Source: Leucaena leucocephala
Lineage: Eukaryota > Streptophyta > Magnoliopsida > Fabales > Fabaceae
NCBI GenBank assembly: GCA_037074615.1
Contig: CM073569.1
Location: 6,454,001 to 6,518,000, forward strand
DNA: 64,000 nucleotides
Direction: 5' to 3'
Below the pieces are notes generated by a model. It was given only the letters and a program-made list of their open reading frames with translations. It did no database searches and was not told the origin of the DNA. Position numbers and translations under genes: made by a program. Below, one piece after another: positions 46,721-58,400 of this stretch (position 1 is its first letter; every line of letters begins with the position of its first letter).

Positions 46721-47228
46721 GTGCGTGTTTGGCATAGCGGTGGAGAATTAATTCTGGGCCAAAACTGCGGTTTGAAATTTTTTTACACAAACAGCAATTT
46801 TTGTTGAGAATTGATTTTGGACAAAACTTCGGTTTGAAACCTAGATTTTGAATAAGCCACTGAAAATAGCTTTTGGTTTGAAACCTAGGTTATAGATTAT
46901 CCAATTACTATTCTACCCTTACTTTTTCTTACACCCTCTCTCTTCTATTTTCTCTATCATAGCTCTTCTCTCTTCTCTTATCTCTCTTTTCTCTTTTCTC
47001 TCTCTTCTCTTATATCTCTTTTTCTCTCTCCTCTCTCCTCTCTACACTATCTTTTCTTATCATCTTTCATCTCTATTACTTTTAATCATATTATACCCTT
47101 TTTGGTAATTTACCAATATAAAAAGTGATTATACTACTAATCATCCAAACATCTTTATTCCCAAAATCTATTCTCCAGAATCTATTTTTCCCAGAATCTA
47201 TTCTCCAAAAGCTAATCCAAACACACCC
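46721..47228 (+). mobile_element. TGTTTGG-family MITE, second copy nested in the solo LTR (508 bp)
   Basis: GTGCGTGTTTGGC and CCAAACACACCC form the ends, flanked exactly by TTA (46,718-46,720 and 47,229-47,231). Interior strings such as AAACCTAGG, the CT-rich tract and AATCTATTCTCC agree closely with 30,322-30,895. Confidence 0.8.
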
Positions 47229-47615
47229 TTAATCTTTTAATTTTATTTAAAATTTTAAATTTTTAAAATTATTCAATTCATCCTTTTTAGGTGAAATAAC
47301 CATTCTAATAAAATCACATATATATATATATAAAGCCTATTAAATGAGTTACATTATTTAAAGATTATATATATAAATTGGTAACTAAACAACATTTGAT
47401 AAAAACTAAACAACATTTGATAAAAGTGATTATGTGAAAAGGACTTTTGAATTTTTGGGATGTTAAAAAGCCTAATCCAACAAAAATCCAAACATTCACA
47501 TAGTAGTTTGGGTTTGGTGTACCCAATGCGGCTCACGAAATAAGCGAAGGGACCGTATGGTGTTACCGACTGATCGCTTTCTTATTATTACCGCTTCACT
47601 GCGGAGTCCTCGAGG

Positions 47616-47622
47616 TATAAAA
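47616..47622 (+). promoter_or_regulatory. TATA box of the plastid aldolase gene
   Basis: TATAAAA within GAGGTATAAAACC lies 97 bp before the aldolase ATG, leaving room for a start site near 47,648 and a leader of about 65 nt ending in CT-rich sequence. Confidence 0.65.
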
Positions 47623-47712
47623 CCAGCTTCGTCTCTATAAGCAACCTTGCTGCTCAATCAACCAACTACCCTCCTTAATTCTTCCATTTTTCCCTTTTGT
47701 TAAATCGAAGCC

Positions 47713-50230
47713 ATGGCTTGCGCAAGCTTCGCCAAACTCAATGCTTCGTCGTCCCAATGGATCGGCCAACAATCATTCTCTGTTCGCCGAGGATCATCGT
47801 CGACTCGCCGAGTCTCCATCCATATACGCGCCTCCGCTTATTCTGACGAACTCGTCCAAACCGCCGTTAGTTCTCTTTCTCTTTTTCTCCGTTCTGCTGC
47901 TACTGATAATTCTGATTTGATCATATGCCCTTCCTGTTTTGCGCCGTCCTGATTCAATTTTCGTTGAATCAGTGTTATATATTTGTCCAAATAATTTTAT
48001 TCAATTGTGTATTTCTTCTGTCCTATTATCGAAGATAAATGGAGATTTTTCTTGTGAGGGTAACATGTATTTCTTTCCTTCATTTAAAAGTTAAAAGATA
48101 GCGACTTTCTCATTTTCTTTGGCATTTTAAGTTGAAACATTACGTTAAGCTTCGGGTCGTATCAAATAGAAGGAAGCCATTACTCCGTGTATCTTTTTTT
48201 TCCTTTGAAAATACATTCTCGTTTCAGTAGTTGATTTCTTATAGTTGATGTTTACTTGATTTGGTTGTGGAATGGAGGTTGACATCAATTTATGGCTGGA
48301 CCTACTTGATTAATATATTTGATCGAACGTTTTTAAACTTTTCATTCTAGTCTATTTTAAAGACTTAATTTGATTTTTGTGCAATTTTTTACGTGGTTTT
48401 TCTTATTGGTGCTGATAATGTAGTGTAAATAACATAGGGAGATTCAATAGTTCTTTTGGAAGGTGCCTCGAAATCTTTATCCCTTTCAATATAGATTATA
48501 GTGTCATTGTTATATTGAAACAACATTTGCAAAAATTCAACTAGCATTAATCATCTTAATTTGATTTCTTACTTCATGGTATAGAAATCTATTGCATCTC
48601 CTGGACGTGGAATCCTTGCTATTGATGAGTCAAATGCAACATGTGGAAAGAGGTTAGCATCCATTGGGATGGACAATACTGAGTCCAATCGCCAGGCTTA
48701 TAGGCAACTTTTGTTGACCACACCTGGGCTTGGAGAATACATCTCTGGTGCCATTCTTTTTGAAGAAACCCTTTACCAATCGACAACAGATGGAAAGAAG
48801 TTTGTGGATTGCCTTCTTGAGGAAAAGATGGTACCTGGCATCAAAGTTGACAAGGTATGTACTCTAAGAGTACCTAAATTTTATTGTAATCTCTCACATG
48901 GGGATCTCATTAATTATACAACTTGATAGTCATATTTTTACTTTTTACTTTTAGGGTTTGGTCCCATTACCAGGGTCAAACAATGAATCATGGTGTCAAG
49001 GTTTAGATGGATTGGCTTCAAGATCTGCTGAATACTATAAGCATGGTGCAAGATTTGCCAAGTGGTTAGTCATTCTTATTCCCTTTAAATTCTGTGTCCC
49101 AAAGTTTGTAAACATTCAAAGTTTATAAGACTTAATTGGCAATAGGCATATTAAGTCTTTTGTTATTTGATACACAGGAGGACAGTTGTTAGCATTCCAT
49201 GTGGTCCTTCTGCATTAGCTGTTAAGGAAGCTGCATGGGGATTAGCACGTTATGCTGCTATCTCTCAGGTATTGATCAGCCCATGAATATGTATTGGATT
49301 GGAGTTAGCATGCCCACTTAGGTAACAAACGCACTTATTTAGCGCATGCTAAAACTTTTATATTGTTGGACACTGTGTTCCATCGTAGGACAATGGTCTT
49401 GTTCCAATTGTAGAGCCTGAAATTCTTCTTGATGGGGACCACCCAATTGAGAGGACACTGGAGGTGGCAGAAAAGGTCTGGGCAGAGGTGTTCTACTACT
49501 TGGCTGAAAACAATGTTATTTTTGAAGGAATTTTGCTCAAACCAAGCATGGTGACACCTGGTGCTGAACACAAGGAAAAGGCTTCTCCAGAGACCATTGC
49601 GAAATATACACTCACAATGCTTAAGAGAAGAGTACCTCCTGCAGTTCCAGGAATCATGGTACGACGACTGAAGTTAATTTTAAGCAACAATCAAAACGAT
49701 AACCATGATCAGTTTTCAAAATTATAGCACTTCAAAATATAAAGTTTTTTTTTTTTCCTTTTTTTTTTTGCCACTAGAGTTTAAACGTTTGAATCACAGA
49801 TTTTGTTTATTGATGAAACTTTGCGGATCATTGTGACAAGCAAATCAAGATGATTGATGATGAATACTACTGTGACCCATTTTAGCGTTTAGATTCAAAC
49901 CATTGAAACCGTACAGCAAAATCTTGAAGTATGTTCTGATTTTCTTTGTAGTTTTTGTCCGGTGGACAATCTGAAGTGGAGGCAACACTAAATCTTAATG
50001 CAATGAACCAAAGTCCCAACCCATGGCATGTCTCCTTCTCATATGCACGTGCACTTCAGAATACCGTGCTTAAGACATGGCAAGGGCGTCCTGAAAGCGT
50101 GCAAGCTGCGCAGAAGGCTCTTCTGATACGCGCAAAAGCTAACTCCTTGGCTCAACTTGGAAGATACTCTACTGAGGGTGAAAGTGAGGAAGCCAAGAAA
50201 GGAATGTTTGTCAAGGGCTATACCTACTAG
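47713..50230 (+). CDS. FBA: Plastid class I fructose-bisphosphate aldolase, six exons
   Basis: Exons: 47,713-47,865; 48,585-48,854; 48,955-49,064; 49,178-49,268; 49,389-49,658; 49,952-50,230, all with GT-AG introns, giving 1,173 bp and 390 residues. The first 40 or so residues are rich in serine and arginine and lack acids, a chloroplast transit peptide ending near IHIRASAYSDE. The enzyme core shows D65 (AIDESN), K138, K177 and R179, E217 (VEPE) and the Schiff-base lysine K259 (LLKPSMV), with the conserved terminal tyrosine Y390. It interconverts fructose 1,6-bisphosphate (or sedoheptulose bisphosphate) with triose phosphates in the Calvin-Benson cycle in the stroma. Complete and intact. It converges with the helicase gene about 2.3 kb downstream. 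Targeting is inferred from the N-terminus and family. Confidence 0.96.
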
Positions 50231-52493
50231 AAGTTAAGGTATACTGCACTTTTGGTCTCACTATATCCTATCTATCATAATTATTTTTGTTCTACCTTGT
50301 TAGCAATAAGTGCTAAAGAAACATAGTTGTATTGTATTTTTTATTTTGTCTTAGATCAACCTTTCTAGCAACTGAGTCGAATAAAATTTGTGAAGCGGCT
50401 CTTCATGGTGAAATGGCCATTGATGATTATTGTAAACCGAAGGGATAAAAGGAAATATTAGAGAGGAAGAAAAGGTACATTGATTTGGTTTTGTGAATCA
50501 AGGTGGTTTATAGTTTTGTCTATCATAGTTTTGTTTGTGGATGTAGACTTCATATTGGCTTTGCGTAGTACGTCATATGTGATGATGACATAGCTTAAGA
50601 ATTTGCTCGCTCTTGCATTGCATGTCATTCATAAAGTCATTGAACGAAGAGCAAAAGATAGAGCAATTTCTTGATACACGTCAAGAAATTCCCATCCTAC
50701 CAAACAAAAAATCAGAGAAAATGTTGGAAAGTTCAACATTTTAAAGAGGAATGATTCCTTGAATGGTTTATCGTTCTGTTTATTTGTGTATCCATCTACG
50801 TATGTGGGCATTGCTCAAGTGTACGAATGCGAGATAATATGAGGGAAAATTGAATCTAAGAAATACAAGTTTTTTGTTTTTTTGTTTTTGAATCTAAGAA
50901 ATTCAACTCAAACCCAAAGTAAATGTATTTCCTTGGATCCTAAACATAAAACTCTTTTAACTTAAAAAAAACGAGCATTAGCTTAAGATATTTTAGTGAA
51001 AAGATAATTCAATGCAAGAGACAAAATAGACAAAGCTCATATATAAAGGAGTAAAAGGACCTTGTAACAAAAAAAAAAAGGAGTAAAAGGACCAAAACAA
51101 GTCCCTATCCTGCTTTTCTATCTACACAAAAGTGTTAAAAAAGATGAAAGGTCGGCTCTTACATGTTAAATATGTTGCGGCTGACATTTCAATCTCTTGG
51201 ACACCAACACTAATGGGATTGAATCTAATAGAAGATACTAGTCTCTCACAACGTGATAAATTAAAGTTCAAATCTTTATAAGAAGATATGCCCACATTTA
51301 GTATCCAACAGTACTTCGAATAAAATTGCCTCCAAAAGGAATAAACTATACTTACCAAAAAAGAAAAAAATGGAGGTTACATATGATAGAAGGGGCTAAT
51401 CTCTTATAACGTGACGAATTAAAATTCGGATCCCCACAAGGAGATGTGCTCATATTTAATACTCGACAGTGCCTTAAATAAAATTGTCTCCAAAAGAAGG
51501 ATACTTATACTTACTAAAAAGGCAAAAAAATCCCACCAATCTAAAAATGCTAGTAAATTATGCATAAACTAAGGTAATTAAAGTCTATCAATTCATCAAC
51601 AAGTATGGAAAATTTATAAGATCTAGTCTTCAAATCAAATGTACTTAGACTAACTTTATGGTTCAAGGACTATGTTTTCCCGCTTATTTAACCCCAGTAT
51701 TGCACATCTAACCCCAGTAATTTAAGACTTGGAACCACACAGTCAAAGATAGAATACTATCTAAAGTTGCAACCATAACGAATTCTTGTGAACCGTCACG
51801 AATGTGATCAGTTAATTCAAAATTTTATACTTCATTTTTATTATTTTTGCCAAACTATCATTTATTACAATTTCATCTTTCATTCAACCTTCCATTAATC
51901 CAAAAAACCCATTCCCCCTCAATTTTCACCCGTAGTGTGTTCCCAAACATAAAACAGAAGGCCTTCTATATTCAGATAAACACTGGATTTCAAGATACCA
52001 AAAATTATTAACCATACAGAGAACCTGTGAATTAAGATCAAGAAGATGCAGGAACTCAAGGAGCAGCATTAATCCCAGGGATGTGCACATCCCTGTGAAT
52101 GCTATCCACAACATCTTCCATTCGTCAGATTCCGTCAGAAACCGGCTATTTTCTTAGAAGCTGAAGATGCAAAGGCATCATCATCCACTCAAACTTTAGC
52201 TGGTTGCTTCTTGCTTCAGTTTTCCTGATGATATCAGTATTTTGCCTTGATCATGAGTTAATATCCTCCGACTAACAGTCAATTAGGTTTTTTAATTCAG
52301 CTCATATTATGCCTTGACTGGATAAAGCTGTCATGAGATCCAAATTCACTCAAAGCTCCAGGTCTATACTGTAACAATGCCACCAAAAAATTCCGAATCT
52401 GTTCACCTGGATGAGTGTCGTAGGACCACATTTACAATTCAGGTACCAAAATTTGGGTTCACCATTGCTTTCCCAGCTGTTATAGTTGATTGC
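50231..52493. other. Spacer between the convergent aldolase and helicase genes
   Basis: The first few hundred bases should hold the aldolase 3' untranslated region, and the last few hundred that of the helicase. The middle holds a pair of direct repeats described separately. No further gene is supported. Confidence 0.4.
51231..51523 (+). repeat. Two direct copies of a roughly 133-bp tRNA-like repeat
   Basis: Copy 1 (51,231-51,361) and copy 2 (51,389-51,523) share TAATCTCTTATAACGTGA-, AAATTCGGATC-, AGATGTGCTCATATTTAAT- and AAATAAAATTGTCTCCAAAA-like segments in order. The AAATTCGGATCCCC (copy 2) and AAAGTTCAAATC (copy 1) segments sit like B boxes. Probably SINE-derived, duplicated in tandem or inserted twice. 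Confidence 0.5.
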
Positions 52494-55400
52494 TTAATTA
52501 TGATCCTTCTTACTTTTCTTCAGCAACGTGGATACATGATCGAGGTACTCATTACCTGTCTTCCTTGCTCCAACTAGCCACTGAAGAGCCTCTGCAGCAG
52601 CATCTTTTTCTGCACTCTTCTTATTGTTGCAAGGTTGACCCATTATCTGCATTCCATTAAACTCAACCATAGCCTGAAATTGATTGTTCTTCAATTGCAT
52701 AGTCTTGTAGGTGGGAGCAGCATATCCTGCCCTTGTAAGCAAAGTTTGAAGCTGACTTTTAGAATTATCACCCCCAGGTCCACTTTCAGTCCTTGAACCC
52801 AATGCTGGTTGTGAGGCCATTGAAGGCAGCTTTGATGGTTTCAGGACCTGACGATTGAATACAAATCTTCCTTCACAATGATCCTCCGAAATCAGCAACC
52901 GTACAGCGGAAAGGAGCTCATGAAATGAGTGTATGTCCATCCTTGGAAACAGCAGCTGCCATGTCTGGGAGTATCAATTTTTTGTTTGGAAGTAACTTTT
53001 ACATTTATTAATGTAGATTGGTCCTCAAAAGACTACCGGAACAAAATGCTACTACCTCCAATTCTTAATATAAGAACTAGATAATTAATTTAAATAGATT
53101 AAGGAAATTAGTTATGTTAATTTTTGGTAACATATGTGGTTTGGCTTTTCAAAAATGACATCTTTCATCATGACTACCCTTGGATGGAAACCCCTTAATG
53201 TGTTCAATCAATAGGGATACTTTGGGAAAAAAATTATAAAATTGGGAGACAAAGTGGATCAGAGTCTTATATTTAGGACCAAATCTAACCCCCTAACTAG
53301 CTCTCATATTAAGGATTGGAGAGAGTCTTACATTTGCATTAAATAAAATATGTTCCAGAAGTTTTGCACTAACCTTGATTTGAATTAAATCATCAAGTTC
53401 TTTCCTTACAATATGGTACATGTCAGCAACAGCAGGTCTCATGAAGAACTCTAAATATCCTCCTAACATTTTTAAGTGCCCATCCTGCCAAAAGAAAGTC
53501 GGTACTTGAGTGTAAACAAAATTTTAAAATAGAGACATACGAAGATGAACATTTTATGGGATAAACATGAGGACAAAATAATATTCCACAAACGTAGAAA
53601 CTTACAGTTCCCCCCTTTGAGATGCTTCCACCAAAAAGGAGCAACACTGAATCAGACACAGCAGTTGAATCACGGATAAAAACCGAGTTTACTTTAATTT
53701 TCTCGTTAAAAACAAGCCATGGATATGGAATTTTGCTTTCCCGAGCATTAACTGAGTTCTAGGCAGATGGGGGACGAACGTGAAGTTGAAAAGGAGAAGC
53801 AAAACATCAAAAAGAGAACACAAAAGTCTGTATAAATTATACCATAGTTATAACCATCAGGGAATTATAAATTATAAAACTTCAATATAATAACTTACTG
53901 AATATAGTAGTACTTGACCATCCTCCATTGTTTTCAGTGAAAAGGACTTCTCATTATGCTACAGATGAAATCGAATGATAACTTTTAATAGGTCTTCAAA
54001 CATAAGTATGTACTAGATATTCAAAACAAAAACAGAATTCACAGCTTCAAGCAGAAAACTATATCTCGGGGGCTTGCAGAAGAGTCTTTACAATAAAATA
54101 TAACTATGTTACATAAATAAACTTAGACATACCATAACAGAGCAAATTCCAGGATATAGGCCATAACATATAACTGCTCGGATAAGATGTACATCATGGC
54201 TCCATGCATTGCAGCTGGTCGTGTTGCTATCAGCTAATCCAACATCCTTAAGCAGAGAGAAGAACTCCTGGCGAAGAGCATCAATAGCCTTCATTGATTG
54301 TGCTGAAAGAAAATTCTTCCAGCAGTATTCATACTCAGCACGGTCCATTTCAGCATCCTTCCAGCTCTCATATGCCTTAACAAGTGTAAGGTGATCACTA
54401 TAATGACAGGAAAATTGAGATTTTGCTGCCTCTGCAAGCTACAATCAAGATATTTGACATAGCAATCAATTTCAGCTCATAATGATGAGCTCAAGCAATA
54501 AGTTGCAAAATAAGCATGCCACAATATATTTTACTTAAATGCTCATATCCATTTTACAATCATAACATATTTAACTGAAAAGGTATCCTTTCTAATAATT
54601 TTTTCCATTGAGAAAGTATCAGAAATGCAAATGCCACAAAGATCAACTTGTATCATTACCATGAAGTTCTCCAATAAAAATATGACATATACAAAATTCT
54701 TTTGAGACTCAATCATGTACTGTTGAGCTAGGAAAACCACAGTTATGTTTTATGGGCAAACTTTATAATAAAAATGTAAAAAGCTATACCTAAATTATTT
54801 TCCTTTTGGAAAAGAAACTTTCATCCAAAAGGGGAAAAACAAAAGAACAAAAAAAAAATAAAGGTAATGGAAACTTATACCAAAAACAAAGAATATACCA
54901 AAAAGACAAAAAACGTAATGGGACCAAGCAGAATTTTGTTAGCGCAAATATAAATAATGGAGGTAGCAGCACAAAAAGAGCCTTCCAAGCAAGATGCAAT
55001 ATAAACAGAACAGGGAAGTACTAAAGTGTGGACCACAAAAACTCAAACAGTAGAGAGAAGAATGGTATAACCACAAAAAATAAATAAATAAAAGAAAACA
55101 AGGAGAAAAATGATATAGCACAAAAAAACATATATAATCACGAGGCAAAATGAAAAAGAAAGAAAAAGCACAAGTTATTTAAATCTTCTCCACACATACA
55201 TTTCCTACATACTTACATGCATTTACATACAACTAAAAGAAAAGAACTGAGAAAGGTAGATTTTAAGACATCTTGAGTTTTAAGGCAATTGAATCTGATG
55301 TCTAAACAATTGAAACAATAAAAAACGCCAAAATTATTGGTTATGACGCATGTTCATGAAAAATAGAAAGGAAGTAAGGAATATAGGACAAAAGTAAATT

Positions 55401-58400
55401 TCGATTGACCTTTCACAAAAAGGTTAGCTTTGGAATAATCACACAATTGTCTGAAGCAAGATCAACTTACATCTTTTTTATCTAATGGTGTTAGAAAAGG
55501 ATCTCTCACACTGAGGCCAGCAGCAACAGTTAAAATGGGATCCAGGCAATTGAAGATAGAACCTAATATGAGCATCTTGCCAAGTTTGGGTTCCATGGGA
55601 AGCAGTGTCAAGTACCGTCCTATCAAGAAAAAACCAAGTACTAGACTTGTACCTTTTACGACAACTATATAAGCTAGAATTTCATCACGCGTAAGGGATT
55701 GACCTACCAAGATCAGTAAGATTTTCATTCTGATCCAAAGCTCCAATTATCTTCAGATATTCAATTGCGTTTTGCACCTATGAGTAAATAATGATTAAAG
55801 AAGAGTATGACATGCAAATTTAAACACAGATAATTTACAAAAAAGACAAATAGACAAATATTTTAAAAATATCTGAAGAAAGACATGGGTTGAATGTTGG
55901 AGTTAAAATCATAGCACTGAATAAGAATATACAAATTCATACTTACGGCTAGTAACTCAGGAGACTGCAAAGCTCTTGACAAGAACTCAGATATACTTCC
56001 AAGTTTCAAACTTTTGATTTGTAGACAGAGAGATTGCAATGGTGTCCTCAGGATTTCTGGCAATTGATACTCTGCAAAAGTATCATATACACATCTAGGA
56101 TAGAGATGGAAACATTCTCCAGGTTGAACACGACCAGCTCTTCCTCTTCTCTGAAAGATAAATTCAGGGGGGAAAAGATATATCAAAATTAACATTAAAG
56201 ATCAGAAGGTTTCACAGTGTTAAGGTTGTTGCCCAGAATTGAAAAGAATTGAAACTGGAAAGAGAACAGGAAAGGAAAAGAAACAGAAACAGAGAGAGAA
56301 TTCGAAGAAAGAGAGAAAGAAGACAGAAGAGAAGTCAACGAATGCTGTGAGTCCTTTCTTATTCAACTATCATCATCACCTCCATTCTTATCATATGTGA
56401 TCCTATTTATACACAGTAACTACTTATGCTTATAGTAACGGAAAAAGTAACTGCCCGCAGTAACGGAAAAAGTAATTTTCATAACAATACCCCCCCCTCA
56501 AAACAACCCTTGCCCTCAAGGGTTGGTCTTTTGAAATTCAGGAAATTGTTGCTGTAAATTGTAAAGAGAAACCCAAGAAGATTCTTCCTCTGGATATCCC
56601 TTCCACTGTATCAATGCTTCAGTGATAATACGTTTCCTTTTCCTCCCTATTCGAGTAGCCAGCACCTTCTCCGGATACTGAGAATGGGGAACGTTAGGAT
56701 AGTCAATAGGGGGATGTCTTTGTTTAACCCTCGGATCTGGACACAACTTCAACAAAGACACATGAAATGTACTATGAATTCTGGATTCAGGAGGCAATTC
56801 TAATCTGTAAGCCACCATCCCTACCCTGTCTATCACCTTATATGGCCCATAGAATCTGGGAGCTAATTTTTGAGAGCTCCTACTCGCTGCAGAAATCTGC
56901 CTATAAGGTTGTAGCTTCAGAAAAACCCATTGACCAACCTGAAACTCGCGATCTGACCTCTTGGCATTTGTCTTTTGCTTCATAGTATTAACAGCTTTAT
57001 ATAGATGATGTTTCAATACAGCCAGCATTCTTTCTCTAGCTGCAAAGTTCCTATCCACAAGTTCAACAACAGCTGATCTAGGGATATAGGGGGAATAAAC
57101 TGGAGGTTTTTGACCATATAACAGCTCATAAGGAGTTATCTTAGTAGATGTATGGAAAGTAGTATTGTACCACCATTCTGCTAGAGACACCCAAGAACTC
57201 CACTCTTTAGGATTCTCCCAACACATGCATCTCAAATATGATTCCAAACAGCGATTTAATACTTCGGTCTGACCATCACTTTGAGGATGGTATGCTGATG
57301 ATAGCTTCTGTTCAATCCTTAAAACCTTAACAAATTCCTTCCAGAAATTGCTGACAAAAATAGGATCCCTATCACTTATTATTTCTGCTGGTGCTCCATG
57401 TAGCTTATAAACCTGGTCCAGAAAAATCTGAGCAAGGGAAGAAGCTGTAAATGGATGAGCCAAGGAAATAAAATGGCCATACTTGCTCATTCGGTCAACT
57501 ATAACCCAAATAACTTCCTTCCCATTAGATTTAGGAAGCCCCTCTATGAAATCCATGGATATACTTTCCCAGACTTTGCTTGGAATAGGAAGAGGCTGCA
57601 ATAATCCTGGTGATGCCACAGTCTCATATTTACACCTAGCACATGTGTCACACCCTTTTACAAATTCTTCCACCTCTTTATGCAGATTCTTCCACCAAAA
57701 CAACCCACGAACCTTCTGATATGTTGCATTAATACCTGAATGACCCCCTTGAGCACTAGAGTGAAGCCATTCAAGAACCTGCTGCCTCACAATCATAACA
57801 TCTCCCACCACAATTTTACCATCCCTGCGCAACACAGATCCATCCCAGCAAAACCTTCCAAAAACCCCATCAGGTCGCTGTTTAACTTCTGTTAACACTG
57901 CTGCCAACTTTGCATCAGTTTCCCAAGAATTTTTTATTAATCCCAGTAGTTCGGGAGAAGCAGTATCAAGTGTCATATGCAGAATTTGAGAACCATGCAG
58001 TCTGGAGAGAGCATCAGCTACACAATTGTCAGCCCCCTTCTTGTATTGGATTTCATAATCACACCCCATCAGCTTAGCTAACCAGTACATTTGGAAGGGA
58101 GTTTTTAGTTTCTGCCCCAATAAGTATTTAAGACTTTGCTGGTCAGTCTTGATGCTAAAACAGGATCTTTCCAAATATTGATGCCAATTTTCCACTGCTA
58201 ACACCACAGCCAGTAGCTCCTTCTCATATATTGAGAGCTTAGCATGTTGAGGGGCCAAGGCCTTTCTAAAGAATGCAATGGGTTGTCCTTCCTGCATAAG
58301 AACAGCCCCTACCCCTCCCCCACATGCATCAGCCTCCACTACAAACTTCTTAGAAAAGTCGGGCAAAGCAAGAACAGGTGCTGTTATTAAAGTATCCTTT

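Larger units (their letters stand above)
43979..47310 (+). mobile_element. Solo LTR of a large Ty1/copia element, interrupted by two MITEs
   Basis: It starts TGTTAGATTC...TTTTGATGATAATAAAT and ends ...CCATTCTAATA, with the 5-bp target duplication AAATC on both sides (43,974-43,978 and 47,311-47,315). The opening TTTTGATGATAA, the late GACTGGACGTATAAAC...GTTGAACCA block and the near-terminal ATTCAATTCATCC are typical of long SIRE/Maximus-type copia LTRs; that lineage call is by recall. The terminal CA appears mutated to TA. Subtracting MITEs at 44,033-44,538 and 46,721-47,228 leaves about 2.3 kb. No internal coding region or second LTR is present, so recombination between the two original LTRs is the likely origin. 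About 1.5 kb is crowded with TTATCGATAA-like strings. Confidence 0.75.
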
